Of a stretch of DNA of 64,000 nt, positions 34,413 through 43,105 are shown in pieces. Both the position numbers and the translations under genes were made by a program. The DNA comes from Caulobacter zeae. GTDB lineage: Bacteria > Pseudomonadota > Alphaproteobacteria > Caulobacterales > Caulobacteraceae. The stretch lies in the NCBI RefSeq assembly GCF_002858925.1, contig NZ_PJRS01000019.1, positions 1-64,000 on the forward strand, given 5' to 3'. Below the pieces are notes generated by a model. It saw only the letters and a list, made by a program, of their open reading frames with translations. It searched no databases and was not told the origin of the DNA. Position 1 is the first letter of the stretch; each line of letters opens with the position of its first letter.

Positions 34413-35630
34413 ATGCTTCGCCCCATCCTCCTGGCCACGGCCGCCGCCCTGGCCCTGGCCAGCGCCGCTCCGGCGCTCGCCGCCAATCTCGACGCCGCCG
34501 CCGTCCACGCCCGCACCCTGGTGCTGGACAGCCACGTGGACGTGCCCGCCGACCTGGGCGTCGGCGCGCACGAAGCCGCCGTCGACGGCGACAGCCAGCT
34601 CGACCTGCCCAAGCTGGAGCGCGGCGGGGTCGACGCGGCCGTGCTGGCGGTGTTCGTCGCGCAGGGGCCGCGTACGCCGGACGGCTATGCCCAGGCCCGC
34701 AAGGAGGCCGACGCCAAGCTGGCGGCCATCCGCGGCGTCGCCGAGCGCCATCCCGACCGCGCCGTTCTGGCCCTGAAGGCCGACGACGTCGAGGCCGCGG
34801 CCAAGGCCGGCAAGCGGGCGATCGTGGTGGGCTTCCTCAACGCCTACCCGTTCGGCGAGGACCTTAAGCCGATCGACGCCTATTACGCCGCCGGGGTGCG
34901 CAGCTTCGGCTTCGTCCATGCCGGAAACAACGCCTTCGCCGACTCCTCGCGCCCTAGCGGCGGGACCAAGGTCGAATGGGGCGGCCTGTCGCCCCTAGGC
35001 AAGCAGGCGGTGGGGCGGCTCAACGACCTGGGCGTGATCATCGACGTCTCGCAACTGACGCCCGACGGCGTGAAGCAGGTGCTGGCGATCAGCCGCGCGC
35101 CGGTGGTGGCCAGCCACTCAGGGGTGCAGGGCGTCGTCGACAATCCGCGCAACCTGTCGGACGCCGAACTCGACGCCATCGCCGCCAAAGGCGGGGTCGT
35201 GCAGGTCGTCGCCTTCGGGCCCTATCTGGTGCGGCTGACGCCGGAGCTTCGTCCGAAGGTGGCGGCCCTGCGCGCCCAGTACGGCCTGCCGGCCGCCTTC
35301 ACGCGCGCAGCCGACGGGACCGAGGCGCTGTCGCCGGACAAGCGCAAGGACTACAGCCACGCCATCACCGACCTGCTGCCCAAGGCGACGGTCAAGGACC
35401 TGGTCGACTCCGTCGACTATGCGGTGGGGCGCGTAGGGGTCGACCACGTGGGGCTGTCGTCGGACTTCAACCACGGCGGCGGGGTGATCGGCTGGGCCAA
35501 CGAGGGCGAGGCCGGCAACGTCACCGCCGAGCTGGTGGCCCGCGGTTATTCCGAGGCCGACATCGGCAAGCTGTGGGGTGGCAACTACCTGCGCGTCTTC
35601 CGCGCCGTGGAGCAGACCGCCAAGCGCTGA
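34413..35630 (+). CDS. Membrane-dipeptidase-family (M19) peptidase
   Basis: A 405-residue exported metallopeptidase. The signal peptide ends ALAAN near residue 24. The amidohydrolase-like fold shows the first metal site in DSHVDVP, a middle histidine in GFVHAGNN, SHSGVQGVVDNPRNLSD, and the C-terminal GVDHVGLSSDFNHGGGV and GKLWGGNYLRVF segments typical of renal dipeptidase homologues. It hydrolyses dipeptides, often with a D-residue at the C-terminal position, in the periplasm. It stands alone, followed by a two-way terminator. Confidence 0.9.
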   Translation: MLRPILLATAAALALASAAPALAANLDAAAVHARTLVLDSHVDVPADLGVGAHEAAVDGDSQLDLPKLERGGVDAAVLAVFVAQGPRTPDGYAQARKEADAKLAAIRGVAERHPDRAVLALKADDVEAAAKAGKRAIVVGFLNAYPFGEDLKPIDAYYAAGVRSFGFVHAGNNAFADSSRPSGGTKVEWGGLSPLGKQAVGRLNDLGVIIDVSQLTPDGVKQVLAISRAPVVASHSGVQGVVDNPRNLSDAELDAIAAKGGVVQVVAFGPYLVRLTPELRPKVAALRAQYGLPAAFTRAADGTEALSPDKRKDYSHAITDLLPKATVKDLVDSVDYAVGRVGVDHVGLSSDFNHGGGVIGWANEGEAGNVTAELVARGYSEADIGKLWGGNYLRVFRAVEQTAKR

Positions 35631-35641
35631 CCGACATGAAG

Positions 35642-35675
35642 AAAGCCCGCCAGATCTCTGACCTGACGGGCTTTT
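35642..35675. terminator. Bidirectional intrinsic terminator
   Basis: Stem AAAGCCCG (35642-35649) pairs with CGGGCTTT (35667-35674), and an inner CAG pairs with CTG across one mismatch. A T-tract follows on the plus strand and the A-tract at the other end gives one on the minus strand. It lies between the convergent dipeptidase and metY genes. Confidence 0.85.
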
Positions 35676-35678
35676 TCG

Positions 35679-36995
35679 TCACTCGGCTGCGACGCGGAGA
35701 CCTGCCGAGGCGGCCAGGGCCTGATCAAGGTCGGCCAGGATGTCGTCGATGTGCTCAAGGCCGATCGACAGCCGCACATAGCCTTCGGAGACGCCGGTCG
35801 CGGCCTGGTCCTCGGCGCTGAGCTGGGAGTGGGTGGTCGAGGCCGGATGGATGGCGAGGCTGCGCGCGTCGCCGATATTGGCCACGTGATAGAACAGCTT
35901 GAGCGCGTCGATGAACCGCTTGCCGGTCTCGCGTCCGCCCGCCAGTTCGAAGCCGACAAGGCCGCCATAGCCGCCCGACAGGTAGCGGTCGGCCCGCTCG
36001 CGGCGCAGGCCGTCCTGGGCGGTGGGATAGATCACCTGGATCACCTCCGGGCGCTTGGCCAGAAAGTCGACCACGGCTTGCGCGTTCTGCGAATGGCGGG
36101 CGATGCGCAGCGGCAGGGTCTCAAGCCCCTGCAGGATCTGGAAGGCGTTGAACGGCGACAGGGCCGCGCCCAGGTCGCGCAGCAGCACCGTGCGGGCTCG
36201 CAGGATGTAGGCGATGGGGCCCAGCGGCTTGGCCGCCTGCGCCCAGACCGCGCCGTGATAGCTGGGATCGGGGGTGTTGAGCGACGGCTGGCGGTCGGGA
36301 TGGGCCTCCCAGTCGAAATTGCCGCCATCGATGATGACGCCGCCGATCGAGGTGCCGTGCCCGCCGATATACTTGGTGGTCGAATAGACGACGATCGCCG
36401 CGCCATGCTCCAGCGGCCGCGCCAGCAGGGGCGCGGCGGTGTTGTCGACGATCAGCGGGATCCCATGCGCGCGGCCGATGGCGGCGACCTCGGCGATCGG
36501 AAAGACCGTCAGCTTCGGATTGGGCAGGGTCTCGGCGTAGTAGGCGCGCGTGCGCTCGTCGGTGGCCCGGGCGAAGGCCTGGGGGTCTTCCGGATCGACG
36601 AAGCGGACCTCGATCCCCTGGTCGCGCAGGGTGTTGGCGAAGAGGTTCCAGGTGCCGCCGTAGAGGTCGGTGGAGCTGACGATGTTGTCGCCGGCCCGGG
36701 CCAGGTTCTGGATGGCGAAGGCCGAGGCCGCCTGCCCCGACGCCACGGCCAGGGCCGCGGCCCCGCCCTCCAGCGCGGCCAGGCGCTGCTCCAGGATGTC
36801 GATCGTGGGGTTGCCGATGCGGGTGTAGATGTTGCCCAGTTGGCGCAGGGCGAAGAGGTCTGCCGCGTGCTCGGCGCTTTGGAACTGGTAGGAGGTGGTC
36901 TGGTAGATCGGCGGCGCCACGGCCCCGGTCGTCGGGTCGGCCCGCCAGCCGGCGTGCAGGGCCAGGGTCTCGGGATGGAGCTTGCGGTCGGACAT
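35679..36995 (-). CDS. metY: O-acetylhomoserine (thiol)-lyase / sulfhydrylase
   Basis: A 438-residue Cys/Met-metabolism PLP enzyme that joins sulfide to O-acetylhomoserine to form homocysteine in methionine synthesis. Family marks are YTRIGNPTIDILEQRLAALEGG, ASGQAASAFAIQNLARAGDNIVSS, and the PLP lysine in YSTTKYIGGHGTSIGG. Length and the ETLPNPKLTVFPI region fit MetY rather than cystathionine gamma-synthase. I looked for a SAM-II-type riboswitch in the 148-bp gap upstream and did not see one; AGGAG stands in front of the ATG. Confidence 0.93.
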   Translation of the reverse strand: MSDRKLHPETLALHAGWRADPTTGAVAPPIYQTTSYQFQSAEHAADLFALRQLGNIYTRIGNPTIDILEQRLAALEGGAAALAVASGQAASAFAIQNLARAGDNIVSSTDLYGGTWNLFANTLRDQGIEVRFVDPEDPQAFARATDERTRAYYAETLPNPKLTVFPIAEVAAIGRAHGIPLIVDNTAAPLLARPLEHGAAIVVYSTTKYIGGHGTSIGGVIIDGGNFDWEAHPDRQPSLNTPDPSYHGAVWAQAAKPLGPIAYILRARTVLLRDLGAALSPFNAFQILQGLETLPLRIARHSQNAQAVVDFLAKRPEVIQVIYPTAQDGLRRERADRYLSGGYGGLVGFELAGGRETGKRFIDALKLFYHVANIGDARSLAIHPASTTHSQLSAEDQAATGVSEGYVRLSIGLEHIDDILADLDQALAASAGLRVAAE

Positions 36996-37106
36996 CGGCT
37001 TCTCCTGAAGCTTTTTACGTCGATGTCGAAAACCTGACCCGGACCGCCCTCCTCCGCACGACCGATATTCTCGCCGCGCGGGCAGAAAAACTCACCCCAG
37101 GATTGC

Positions 37107-37134
37107 GCGGCCGAGCCCTGGCGAGCCCGGCCGC
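37107..37134 (-). terminator. GC-rich hairpin after ilvD
   Basis: A 7-bp perfect stem, GCGGCCG (37107-37113) and CGGCCGC (37128-37134), lies 10 bp beyond the ilvD stop. On the minus strand a GAGTTTTT tract follows about 25 bp later, so it may act as a weak terminator between ilvD and metY, which run the same way. Confidence 0.45.
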
Positions 37135-37143
37135 TTTCAGTTC

Positions 37144-39000
37144 CTAGTTCTGGCGCTCGACCTGGGAGACGTCGCGCACAGCACCGCGAGCGGCGTTGGT
37201 GGTCATGGCCGCATAGGCGCGCAGGGCCGGCGAAACCTCGCGCTTGCGATCCTTGGGCTTCCAGGCGTCCTTGCCGCGCGCCAGCTGGGCGGCGTGACGC
37301 TCGGCCAGCACCGCGTCGGAGACTTCCAGGTTGATTCCGCGGTTGGGGATGTCGATCAGGATGCTGTCGCCGGTCTCGACCAGGGCGATCAGGCCGCCCT
37401 CGCCGGCTTCCGGCGAGACGTGGCCGATCGACAGGCCCGAGGTGCCGCCCGAGAAGCGGCCGTCGGTGATCAGGGCGCAGGCCGCGCCCAGGCCCTTCGA
37501 TTTCAGGTAGGTGGTCGGGTACAGCATCTCCTGCATGCCCGGGCCGCCCTTGGGACCTTCGTAGCGGATCACCACGACCTCGCCGGCCGTGACCTTGCCG
37601 CCCAGGATGCCGCTGACGGCGTCTTCCTGGCTCTCGAACACGCGGGCCGTACCGCGGAAGGTCAGGATCGACTCGTCGACCCCGGCCGTCTTCACGATGC
37701 AGCCTTCCGGCGCGAGGTTGCCGAACAGCACCGCCAGGCCGCCGTCCTTGGAGAACGGGTGCTCGACCGAGCGGATGACGCCCTTCTCGCGATCCAGGTC
37801 CAGTTCCTCCCAGCGGGCGGCCTGGCTGAAGGCGACTTGGGTCGGCTTGCCGCCCGGGGCGGCGCGGAAGAACTCCTGGGCCGTGCCGCTGTTGGTGCGG
37901 CCGATGTCCCAGCGAGCCAGGGACTCGGCCATGGTCGCGGCGTGGACGGTAGGCTGGCTGGCGTCGATCAGGCCGCCCTTCTCCAGCTCGCCCAGGATGG
38001 CGGGGACGCCGCCGGCGCGGTGGACGTCTTCCATGTGCACGTCGGCCTTGGCCGGCGCGACCTTCGACAGGCAGGGCACGCGGCGCGACAGACGGTCGAT
38101 GTCGGCCATCGAGAACTCGACGCCGCCCTCGCTGGCCGCGGCCAGGAGGTGCAGCACGGTGTTGGTCGAGCCGCCCATGGCGATGTCCAGGCTCATGGCG
38201 TTCTCGAACGCCTCGCGCGTGGCGATGCCGCGCGGCAGGGCGGTGACGTCCTCCTGTTCGTACCAGCGCTGGCACAGGTCGACGATCAGGCGGCCGGCTT
38301 CCTTGAACAGGGCCTCACGGTCGGCGTGGGTGGCCAGGACCGAGCCATTGCCGGGCAGCGACAGGCCCAGGGCTTCGGTCAGGCAGTTCATCGAGTTGGC
38401 GGTGAACATGCCCGAGCACGAGCCGCAGGTCGGGCAAGCGGCCTTCTCGATCGCCTCGACTTCTTCGTCCGTGTACTTGTCGTCGGCGGCCACGACCATG
38501 GCGTCGACCAGGTCCAGCGAGCGGATCGCGCCCTTGATCTGCACCTTGCCGGCCTCCATCGGACCGCCCGAGACGAAGACCACCGGGATGTTGAGGCGCA
38601 TGGCGGCCATCAGCATGCCCGGCGTGATCTTGTCGCAGTTGGAGATGCAGACGATCGCGTCGGCGCAGTGGGCGTTGACCATGTACTCGACCGCGTCGGC
38701 GATCAGTTCGCGGCTGGGCAGCGAATACAGCATCCCGCCGTGGCCCATGGCGATGCCGTCGTCGACGGCGATGGTGTTGAATTCCTTGGCCACGCCGCCG
38801 GCGGCCTCGATCTCGCGAGCGACCAGCTGGCCCAGGTCCTTCAGGTGCACGTGGCCTGGGACGAACTGGGTGAAGCTGTTGGCCACGGCGATGATCGGCT
38901 TGCCGAAATCGCTGTCCTTCATGCCGGTGGCGCGCCACAGGCCGCGGGCGCCGGCCATGTTGCGGCCGTGGGTGGAGGTGCGTGAGCGATAGGGAGGCAT
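37144..39000 (-). CDS. ilvD: Dihydroxy-acid dehydratase
   Basis: A 618-residue Fe-S enzyme, the usual length of the E. coli type. It dehydrates 2,3-dihydroxy-3-methyl acids in valine, leucine and isoleucine synthesis. Readable marks are the N-terminal [17 protein letters not shown], the cluster-ligand cysteines in [13 protein letters not shown] and [31 protein letters not shown], and C-terminal [21 protein letters not shown]. The metal-site DDG and KSKG segments are intact. It is divergent from a LysR regulator across a short gap containing a CGACC-ATTA-GGTCG palindrome. Confidence 0.97.
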   Translation of the reverse strand: MPPYRSRTSTHGRNMAGARGLWRATGMKDSDFGKPIIAVANSFTQFVPGHVHLKDLGQLVAREIEAAGGVAKEFNTIAVDDGIAMGHGGMLYSLPSRELIADAVEYMVNAHCADAIVCISNCDKITPGMLMAAMRLNIPVVFVSGGPMEAGKVQIKGAIRSLDLVDAMVVAADDKYTDEEVEAIEKAACPTCGSCSGMFTANSMNCLTEALGLSLPGNGSVLATHADREALFKEAGRLIVDLCQRWYEQEDVTALPRGIATREAFENAMSLDIAMGGSTNTVLHLLAAASEGGVEFSMADIDRLSRRVPCLSKVAPAKADVHMEDVHRAGGVPAILGELEKGGLIDASQPTVHAATMAESLARWDIGRTNSGTAQEFFRAAPGGKPTQVAFSQAARWEELDLDREKGVIRSVEHPFSKDGGLAVLFGNLAPEGCIVKTAGVDESILTFRGTARVFESQEDAVSGILGGKVTAGEVVVIRYEGPKGGPGMQEMLYPTTYLKSKGLGAACALITDGRFSGGTSGLSIGHVSPEAGEGGLIALVETGDSILIDIPNRGINLEVSDAVLAERHAAQLARGKDAWKPKDRKREVSPALRAYAAMTTNAARGAVRDVSQVERQN

Positions 39001-39069
39001 GGGAAAATCTCAGTGTCGGCTGTGGGGTTATTACCGCCGCTGACCGTGCGAGCAAAATATATTAAAAGA

Positions 39070-39083
39070 CGACCATTAGGTCG
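39070..39083. promoter_or_regulatory. CGACC-ATTA-GGTCG palindrome in the ilvD/LysR gap
   Basis: A perfect 5-4-5 inverted repeat inside an AT-rich 96-bp divergent gap (with AAAATATATTAAAA just left of it). Its location 14 bp before the LysR-gene start suits an autoregulatory LysR operator. It may also influence the divergent ilvD promoter. Confidence 0.45.
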
Positions 39084-39096
39084 CATGAGATATCAA

Positions 39097-39993
39097 ATGG
39101 ACGTCCGACAGTTCCGCCATTTCGCCGCCGTGGCCGAGACCCTGCACTTCGGCCGGGCGGCCGAGCGACTGCGCATGACCCAACCGCCGCTCAGTCAGTC
39201 GATCATGGCCCTGGAGAAGGAACTGGGGGCGGCGCTGTTCGTGCGCACCAAACGCAACGTGCGGCTGACGCCCCTGGGCGAGCAGTGGCTGCCGCAGGTG
39301 CAAGAGGCGCTGGCGGCGCTGGACGCGCTGCCCGCCGCGGCGCGGCGGATGCGCGACGGCCAGAGCGGCTATCTGGCGCTATCGTTTGTCAGCACCGCCG
39401 ACTACAGCGTGCTGCCCTCGCTGGTGCGGCGCTATTCGCAGGCCTATCCGGAGGTCGAAATCCGGCTGTTCGAAGCCACCAGCGACGTGCAGCTGCCGGC
39501 CCTGGTCGAGGGCGAGCGGCACGCGGGCATCATCATCCCGCCGACCGACCAGCCCCTGCCCGCCGCCCTCGCCTATCGCCGGCTGCTGCGCGAGCCGCTC
39601 GTGGCGGCCGTGCCAAGCGCCTGGATCGACGAGGGACGCATCGCCAGCGACGCGGTGCTGTCAGCCGACGAGCTTCTGGCCTCGCCGCTGATCCTGTTTC
39701 CCAAGCACGTGGCGCCGAATTTCCACGACCTGGTGACCGGCCACTACCGCGCGCTGGGCGGCGACGCCCACATCGCGCAAGAGGCCATCCAGATGCAGAC
39801 GATCATCAGCCTGGTGTCGAGCGGCCTGGGCGTGGCGCTCGTCCCCGCCTCGCTGCGCAACCTGGCGCGCACGGGCGTCACCTATGTGCCGCTGGCCGGG
39901 ACCGCCCCCGAACTGGAAACGGGCCTGGCCTGGCGCAAGGGCGAGATCAGCCCGACCCTGGCCAACTTCCTGAAGCTGACCGAGCAGGGCTGA
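39097..39993 (+). CDS. LysR-family transcriptional regulator
   Basis: A 298-residue regulator starting MDVRQFRHFAAVAETLHFGRAAERLRMTQPPLSQSIMALEKELGAALF, a textbook LysR helix-turn-helix. The remaining residues form the two-lobed ligand-binding domain (LALSFVSTADYSVLPSLVRRY, MQTIISLVSSGLGVALVPASL). ATG 39085 is also in frame, and a longer start at 39013 would overlap the palindrome. It is divergent from ilvD, so it could sense an intermediate of branched-chain amino-acid metabolism. Its sequence also resembles aromatic-catabolism regulators (BenM/CatR type), so the target is open. Confidence 0.9.
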   Translation: MDVRQFRHFAAVAETLHFGRAAERLRMTQPPLSQSIMALEKELGAALFVRTKRNVRLTPLGEQWLPQVQEALAALDALPAAARRMRDGQSGYLALSFVSTADYSVLPSLVRRYSQAYPEVEIRLFEATSDVQLPALVEGERHAGIIIPPTDQPLPAALAYRRLLREPLVAAVPSAWIDEGRIASDAVLSADELLASPLILFPKHVAPNFHDLVTGHYRALGGDAHIAQEAIQMQTIISLVSSGLGVALVPASLRNLARTGVTYVPLAGTAPELETGLAWRKGEISPTLANFLKLTEQG

Positions 39994-40006
39994 TCATCTC
40001 TAGCCT

Positions 40007-42835
40007 CTAGAACTTCGCGCGGACGCCGAAGTAGTAGCGCGAACCGAAGGTCTCGTTGCCGATGTAGCGCGCATCGGCGTTGTATTCCCGGCGCACTTCG
40101 TCGGTCAGGTTCACGCCTTCGACAAAGACGGTGATGTTGTCGTTGACGTTGTAGCTGGCCGAGGCGTCGAGGGTTCCGAATGCCTTGTTGAACTCGGGCC
40201 AGTTGCCGCGGCCGACCGGGGTGATCAGCCAGTCGCCGCGCCAGTTGTAGGACGCCCGGGCGCTGACCTTTTCGTTCTCGTAGTAGAACGAGACATTGTA
40301 GCTCTTGCGCGACAGGCCCGGGAACGTCAGCGCCTCACCGGTGATCAGGTTAGGCTGCTTGAAGCCCTTGTCCTTCTGATAGGTGAAGTTAGCCAGGACG
40401 CCGAAGCCCTGGAAGGGTTCCGGCAGGAAATCGAAAGCGTACTGGCCACCGATTTCGAGACCGTCGATCGTCACTTGATCATCGCCGTTGATCGGCGTGG
40501 TGATGCGGAAGGGCCTGGGCTCGCCTTCCTCGAACTCGTCAACCGCCACATTCGTGATGAACGACGAGATCTCCTTGCGGAAATAGGTCGCCGAAATGAA
40601 GCTGTCGCGGCTGAAGTACCATTCCAGGCCGGCGTCGTAAGCGGTGGCCTCGAACGGCTGAAGGTTCGGGTTGCCGCGCGAGCCGGTGAAGCTGTTGCGG
40701 TCGATCGAGCGGCGCAGAGCCAGTTGGGCCGGCGCAGCGCGGGCCATGACCTTGCTGGCCGAGAAGCGGCCGATCAGCTTGCCGGGGATGAACTCGGCCC
40801 GGACGTTCAACGAAGGCAAGGTCTTGGTGTAGCCGCCCTCTGCCTCGCCCTCGACGTAGTTGACCTCCAGCCCAGACGGACCGTTGCTTCGGATCTGGTT
40901 GTAGCCGGTGGAGAGCGTCTCGGTGTCGACGACCCGCACGCCCAGCGTGCCGCTGATCGGCACGGGCAGTTCGTGGAAGTCGAAGTTGGCCTGAACGTAG
41001 GCGCTCTTGGTCTTCTCCTCGACCGACCAGGTGTCGAGGAAGTTCTGGAAGCTGCCCCGACCGCCAAAGGTCTCGGCGGTGTTAGGGTTGGGGTTGACTG
41101 CGTAGACGTCGTTCACCAGGCCGCTGCTCGCCAACGTGGCCGCGTAGGTGGCCATGGTGTTGTCGTTCCATCGGCGCACGCCGCCGGAATAGCCGAGGTC
41201 GCCGGTCTGGAAGAACGGGATCCCCTGCTCGGTCGAGTTGAGGTTGACGATCTGCTCGAGCGTGGAGCACGGCGCCTGGGCCGATACGATCGCGCTGGGA
41301 TTACGGTCGGTCGGCGAACGAATATCGCCCGTACGGCAGCTCAGACGCGAAGTGCGCTGGTAAAGGATCTGGTTGGTCTCGAACTGCCTCGCCTGGACGC
41401 CGGCCTTGATCGAGGTCAGCCAGGAGACGTCCGGCTTGTAAGTGATGTTGAATTGCTGAGCGGTCTCCTCAGCGCTGTTGTTGCGCGGGTTGAACAGCGC
41501 ATCGAGCCGTTGCACGCCTTGCCCGGTCGTGACGTCGAGGCCGGGGAACGAGAAGTTCGGCGATCCCTTGCCGCCCTTGTAGTCGATGACCGCGCGCGGG
41601 ATGCCGAACGCCGTCGCCGTCGAGTTGATCTCGTTGTTCTGCACCTCGGCGTTCGAATAGTCGAAGCGGGCGTCGAACACCCACTTGTCGAGCTTCCACT
41701 CGCCGCCGACGGCGGTGGTGTATTGCGTCCGCTCCAGGTCGCCCAGGATGTTGCGATAGACCAGGTCGATCGGGAAGGCTGACGTGCTGACCAGTTCGAG
41801 GTGATCGACCGTGTTGTCGCCGCCCACCGTGGACTTGCTGTAGTCGATCTCGCCGCTGGTGCCGGTAAGCTGCAGGAACGAGCTGTTCACCCGCTCCTTG
41901 GCCGTAGCGTAGGTGGCGTCGAAATAGGCCTTGAAGTTGTCGGTCGGACGCCACTCGACGACGGTGCTCAGCGCCTTTCGCTCGGTCTCGCGGCGGTCGA
42001 TGATCAGGCGCGGGATCTCGGGAATGAAGTCGGCCGTGCCGTCGCCGTTGATGTCGGTGGGACGGCCGGTGACGCCTCCGGTGGGCCGCGCGCCCGCCCG
42101 GGTCGCCCAGCCCGTGGTGCGGGCGTTGTTGCTGTTCAGGTGCCGCTTCTCCCAGGTGCCCGACAGCAGGACGCCCAGGGTGTCGTTGAAGAAGGTGCGG
42201 CTGCCGATCAGGGCCAGCTTGGGGTCGTACTCCTTGGCGAGGTTCGAGTAGACGCCCTGCACCGAGCCGGCGACGAAGGGCTCCTTGCTGTCGAACGGAC
42301 GGCGGGTGATGACCCGCACGGTGCCGCCGATGCCGCCTTCGGCCATGTCGGCCGTAGGCGACTTGACCACGTCCAGGCGCGAGACGAACTCGACGGGAAT
42401 GTCGCGGAAATCGACGGCGCGGTCGCCGCCGCCGACGGTCAGCGACAAGGCCGACGTGCCGTTGATCTCGACGCGGTTCAGGCTGGGATCGGCGCCGCGG
42501 ATGCTGACGCCGCGGCCTTCGCCGTCCTGGCGGCTGATCTGCACGCCCGTCACCCTTTGCAGGGCTTCGGAGAGGTTCTTGTCGGGGAAGTCGCCGATGT
42601 CCTCGGCCGAGATGCTGTCGACCACCTGAAGGGAGTTGCGCTTGACGTCCATGGCGCTGCGCAGCGAGGCGCGGATGCCGGTGACGACGACTTCCTCGAC
42701 GGCTTCGGGCTCTACGGTCTGGCCGGCGGCGGGCGCGGCCTGGGCGTGAGCGATGGCGGGGGCCGAAAGCAGGACGGCCGCGACGGCGAGGCGCGAGGCG
42801 CTGGTGCGCAGCTGGGCGCTGATGGGGGTCTTCAT
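40007..42835 (-). CDS. TonB-dependent receptor divergent from rhaT
   Basis: A 942-residue receptor. ATG 42835 (MKTPIS) with GAGAGG six bases upstream is preferred over an ATG at 42898. The signal peptide ends AIAHAQ. The plug has VEEVVVTGIRASLRSAMDVKR, DKNLSEALQRVTGVQISR and GVSIRGADPSLNRVEINGT, features of the large Caulobacter/Xanthomonas carbohydrate-type receptors. The barrel ends YYFGVRAKF. There is no STN domain. It is divergent from a RhaT-type symporter, so rhamnose-containing oligosaccharides are a reasonable substrate guess. It converges with the LysR gene. Confidence 0.88.
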   Translation of the reverse strand: MKTPISAQLRTSASRLAVAAVLLSAPAIAHAQAAPAAGQTVEPEAVEEVVVTGIRASLRSAMDVKRNSLQVVDSISAEDIGDFPDKNLSEALQRVTGVQISRQDGEGRGVSIRGADPSLNRVEINGTSALSLTVGGGDRAVDFRDIPVEFVSRLDVVKSPTADMAEGGIGGTVRVITRRPFDSKEPFVAGSVQGVYSNLAKEYDPKLALIGSRTFFNDTLGVLLSGTWEKRHLNSNNARTTGWATRAGARPTGGVTGRPTDINGDGTADFIPEIPRLIIDRRETERKALSTVVEWRPTDNFKAYFDATYATAKERVNSSFLQLTGTSGEIDYSKSTVGGDNTVDHLELVSTSAFPIDLVYRNILGDLERTQYTTAVGGEWKLDKWVFDARFDYSNAEVQNNEINSTATAFGIPRAVIDYKGGKGSPNFSFPGLDVTTGQGVQRLDALFNPRNNSAEETAQQFNITYKPDVSWLTSIKAGVQARQFETNQILYQRTSRLSCRTGDIRSPTDRNPSAIVSAQAPCSTLEQIVNLNSTEQGIPFFQTGDLGYSGGVRRWNDNTMATYAATLASSGLVNDVYAVNPNPNTAETFGGRGSFQNFLDTWSVEEKTKSAYVQANFDFHELPVPISGTLGVRVVDTETLSTGYNQIRSNGPSGLEVNYVEGEAEGGYTKTLPSLNVRAEFIPGKLIGRFSASKVMARAAPAQLALRRSIDRNSFTGSRGNPNLQPFEATAYDAGLEWYFSRDSFISATYFRKEISSFITNVAVDEFEEGEPRPFRITTPINGDDQVTIDGLEIGGQYAFDFLPEPFQGFGVLANFTYQKDKGFKQPNLITGEALTFPGLSRKSYNVSFYYENEKVSARASYNWRGDWLITPVGRGNWPEFNKAFGTLDASASYNVNDNITVFVEGVNLTDEVRREYNADARYIGNETFGSRYYFGVRAKF

Positions 42836-42910
42836 GGTTTCCTCTCCAGTTGCGACTTGTCGTTGCTCAGGGCCATCGGGTGACGCCAAGGTCGACAAAT
42901 TTCATATTAT

Positions 42911-42923
42911 GGGATTAATTCCC
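42911..42923. promoter_or_regulatory. GGGATTAATTCCC near-palindrome in the receptor/rhaT gap
   Basis: A 13-bp near-palindrome directly beside CATAATATG, which on the minus strand could be the receptor -10 region. Related TATGGGA / TATTGGGA half-sites recur near 43052-43068 (minus strand) and 43085-43096, close to the rhaT promoter. They may be sites for one shared regulator that is not encoded in this window. Confidence 0.4.
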
Positions 42924-43032
42924 TATAGTCGGGACGATAACCGGGAATTCGTGCGCATGTCGAGCGCCGCACAGTGTTTCAGGAAAGAAATGACCGCCAC
43001 CGTGTCCTCGCGGCGACGCTCGGCGCGGTTCG

Positions 43033-43061
43033 TTGACAAAGCCACGCCCGCTCGCGATGAT
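43033..43061 (+). promoter_or_regulatory. Candidate sigma-70 promoter for rhaT
   Basis: TTGACA (43033-43038), a 17-bp spacer and GATGAT (43056-43061, four of six bases of TATAAT). The predicted start of transcription, near 43069, lies about 37 bp before the rhaT ATG and is followed by AT-rich sequence with TGGGA half-sites, which could bind a repressor. Confidence 0.55.
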
Positions 43062-43105
43062 CCCAATAATTAGAAAATCGTTTTGATATATGGGAGTTGA
43101 CGCCA

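Noticed and set aside
36996..37143. SAM riboswitch upstream of metY
   Set aside because: The conserved core of the SAM-II type was not found and only a simple GC hairpin near the ilvD end is present.
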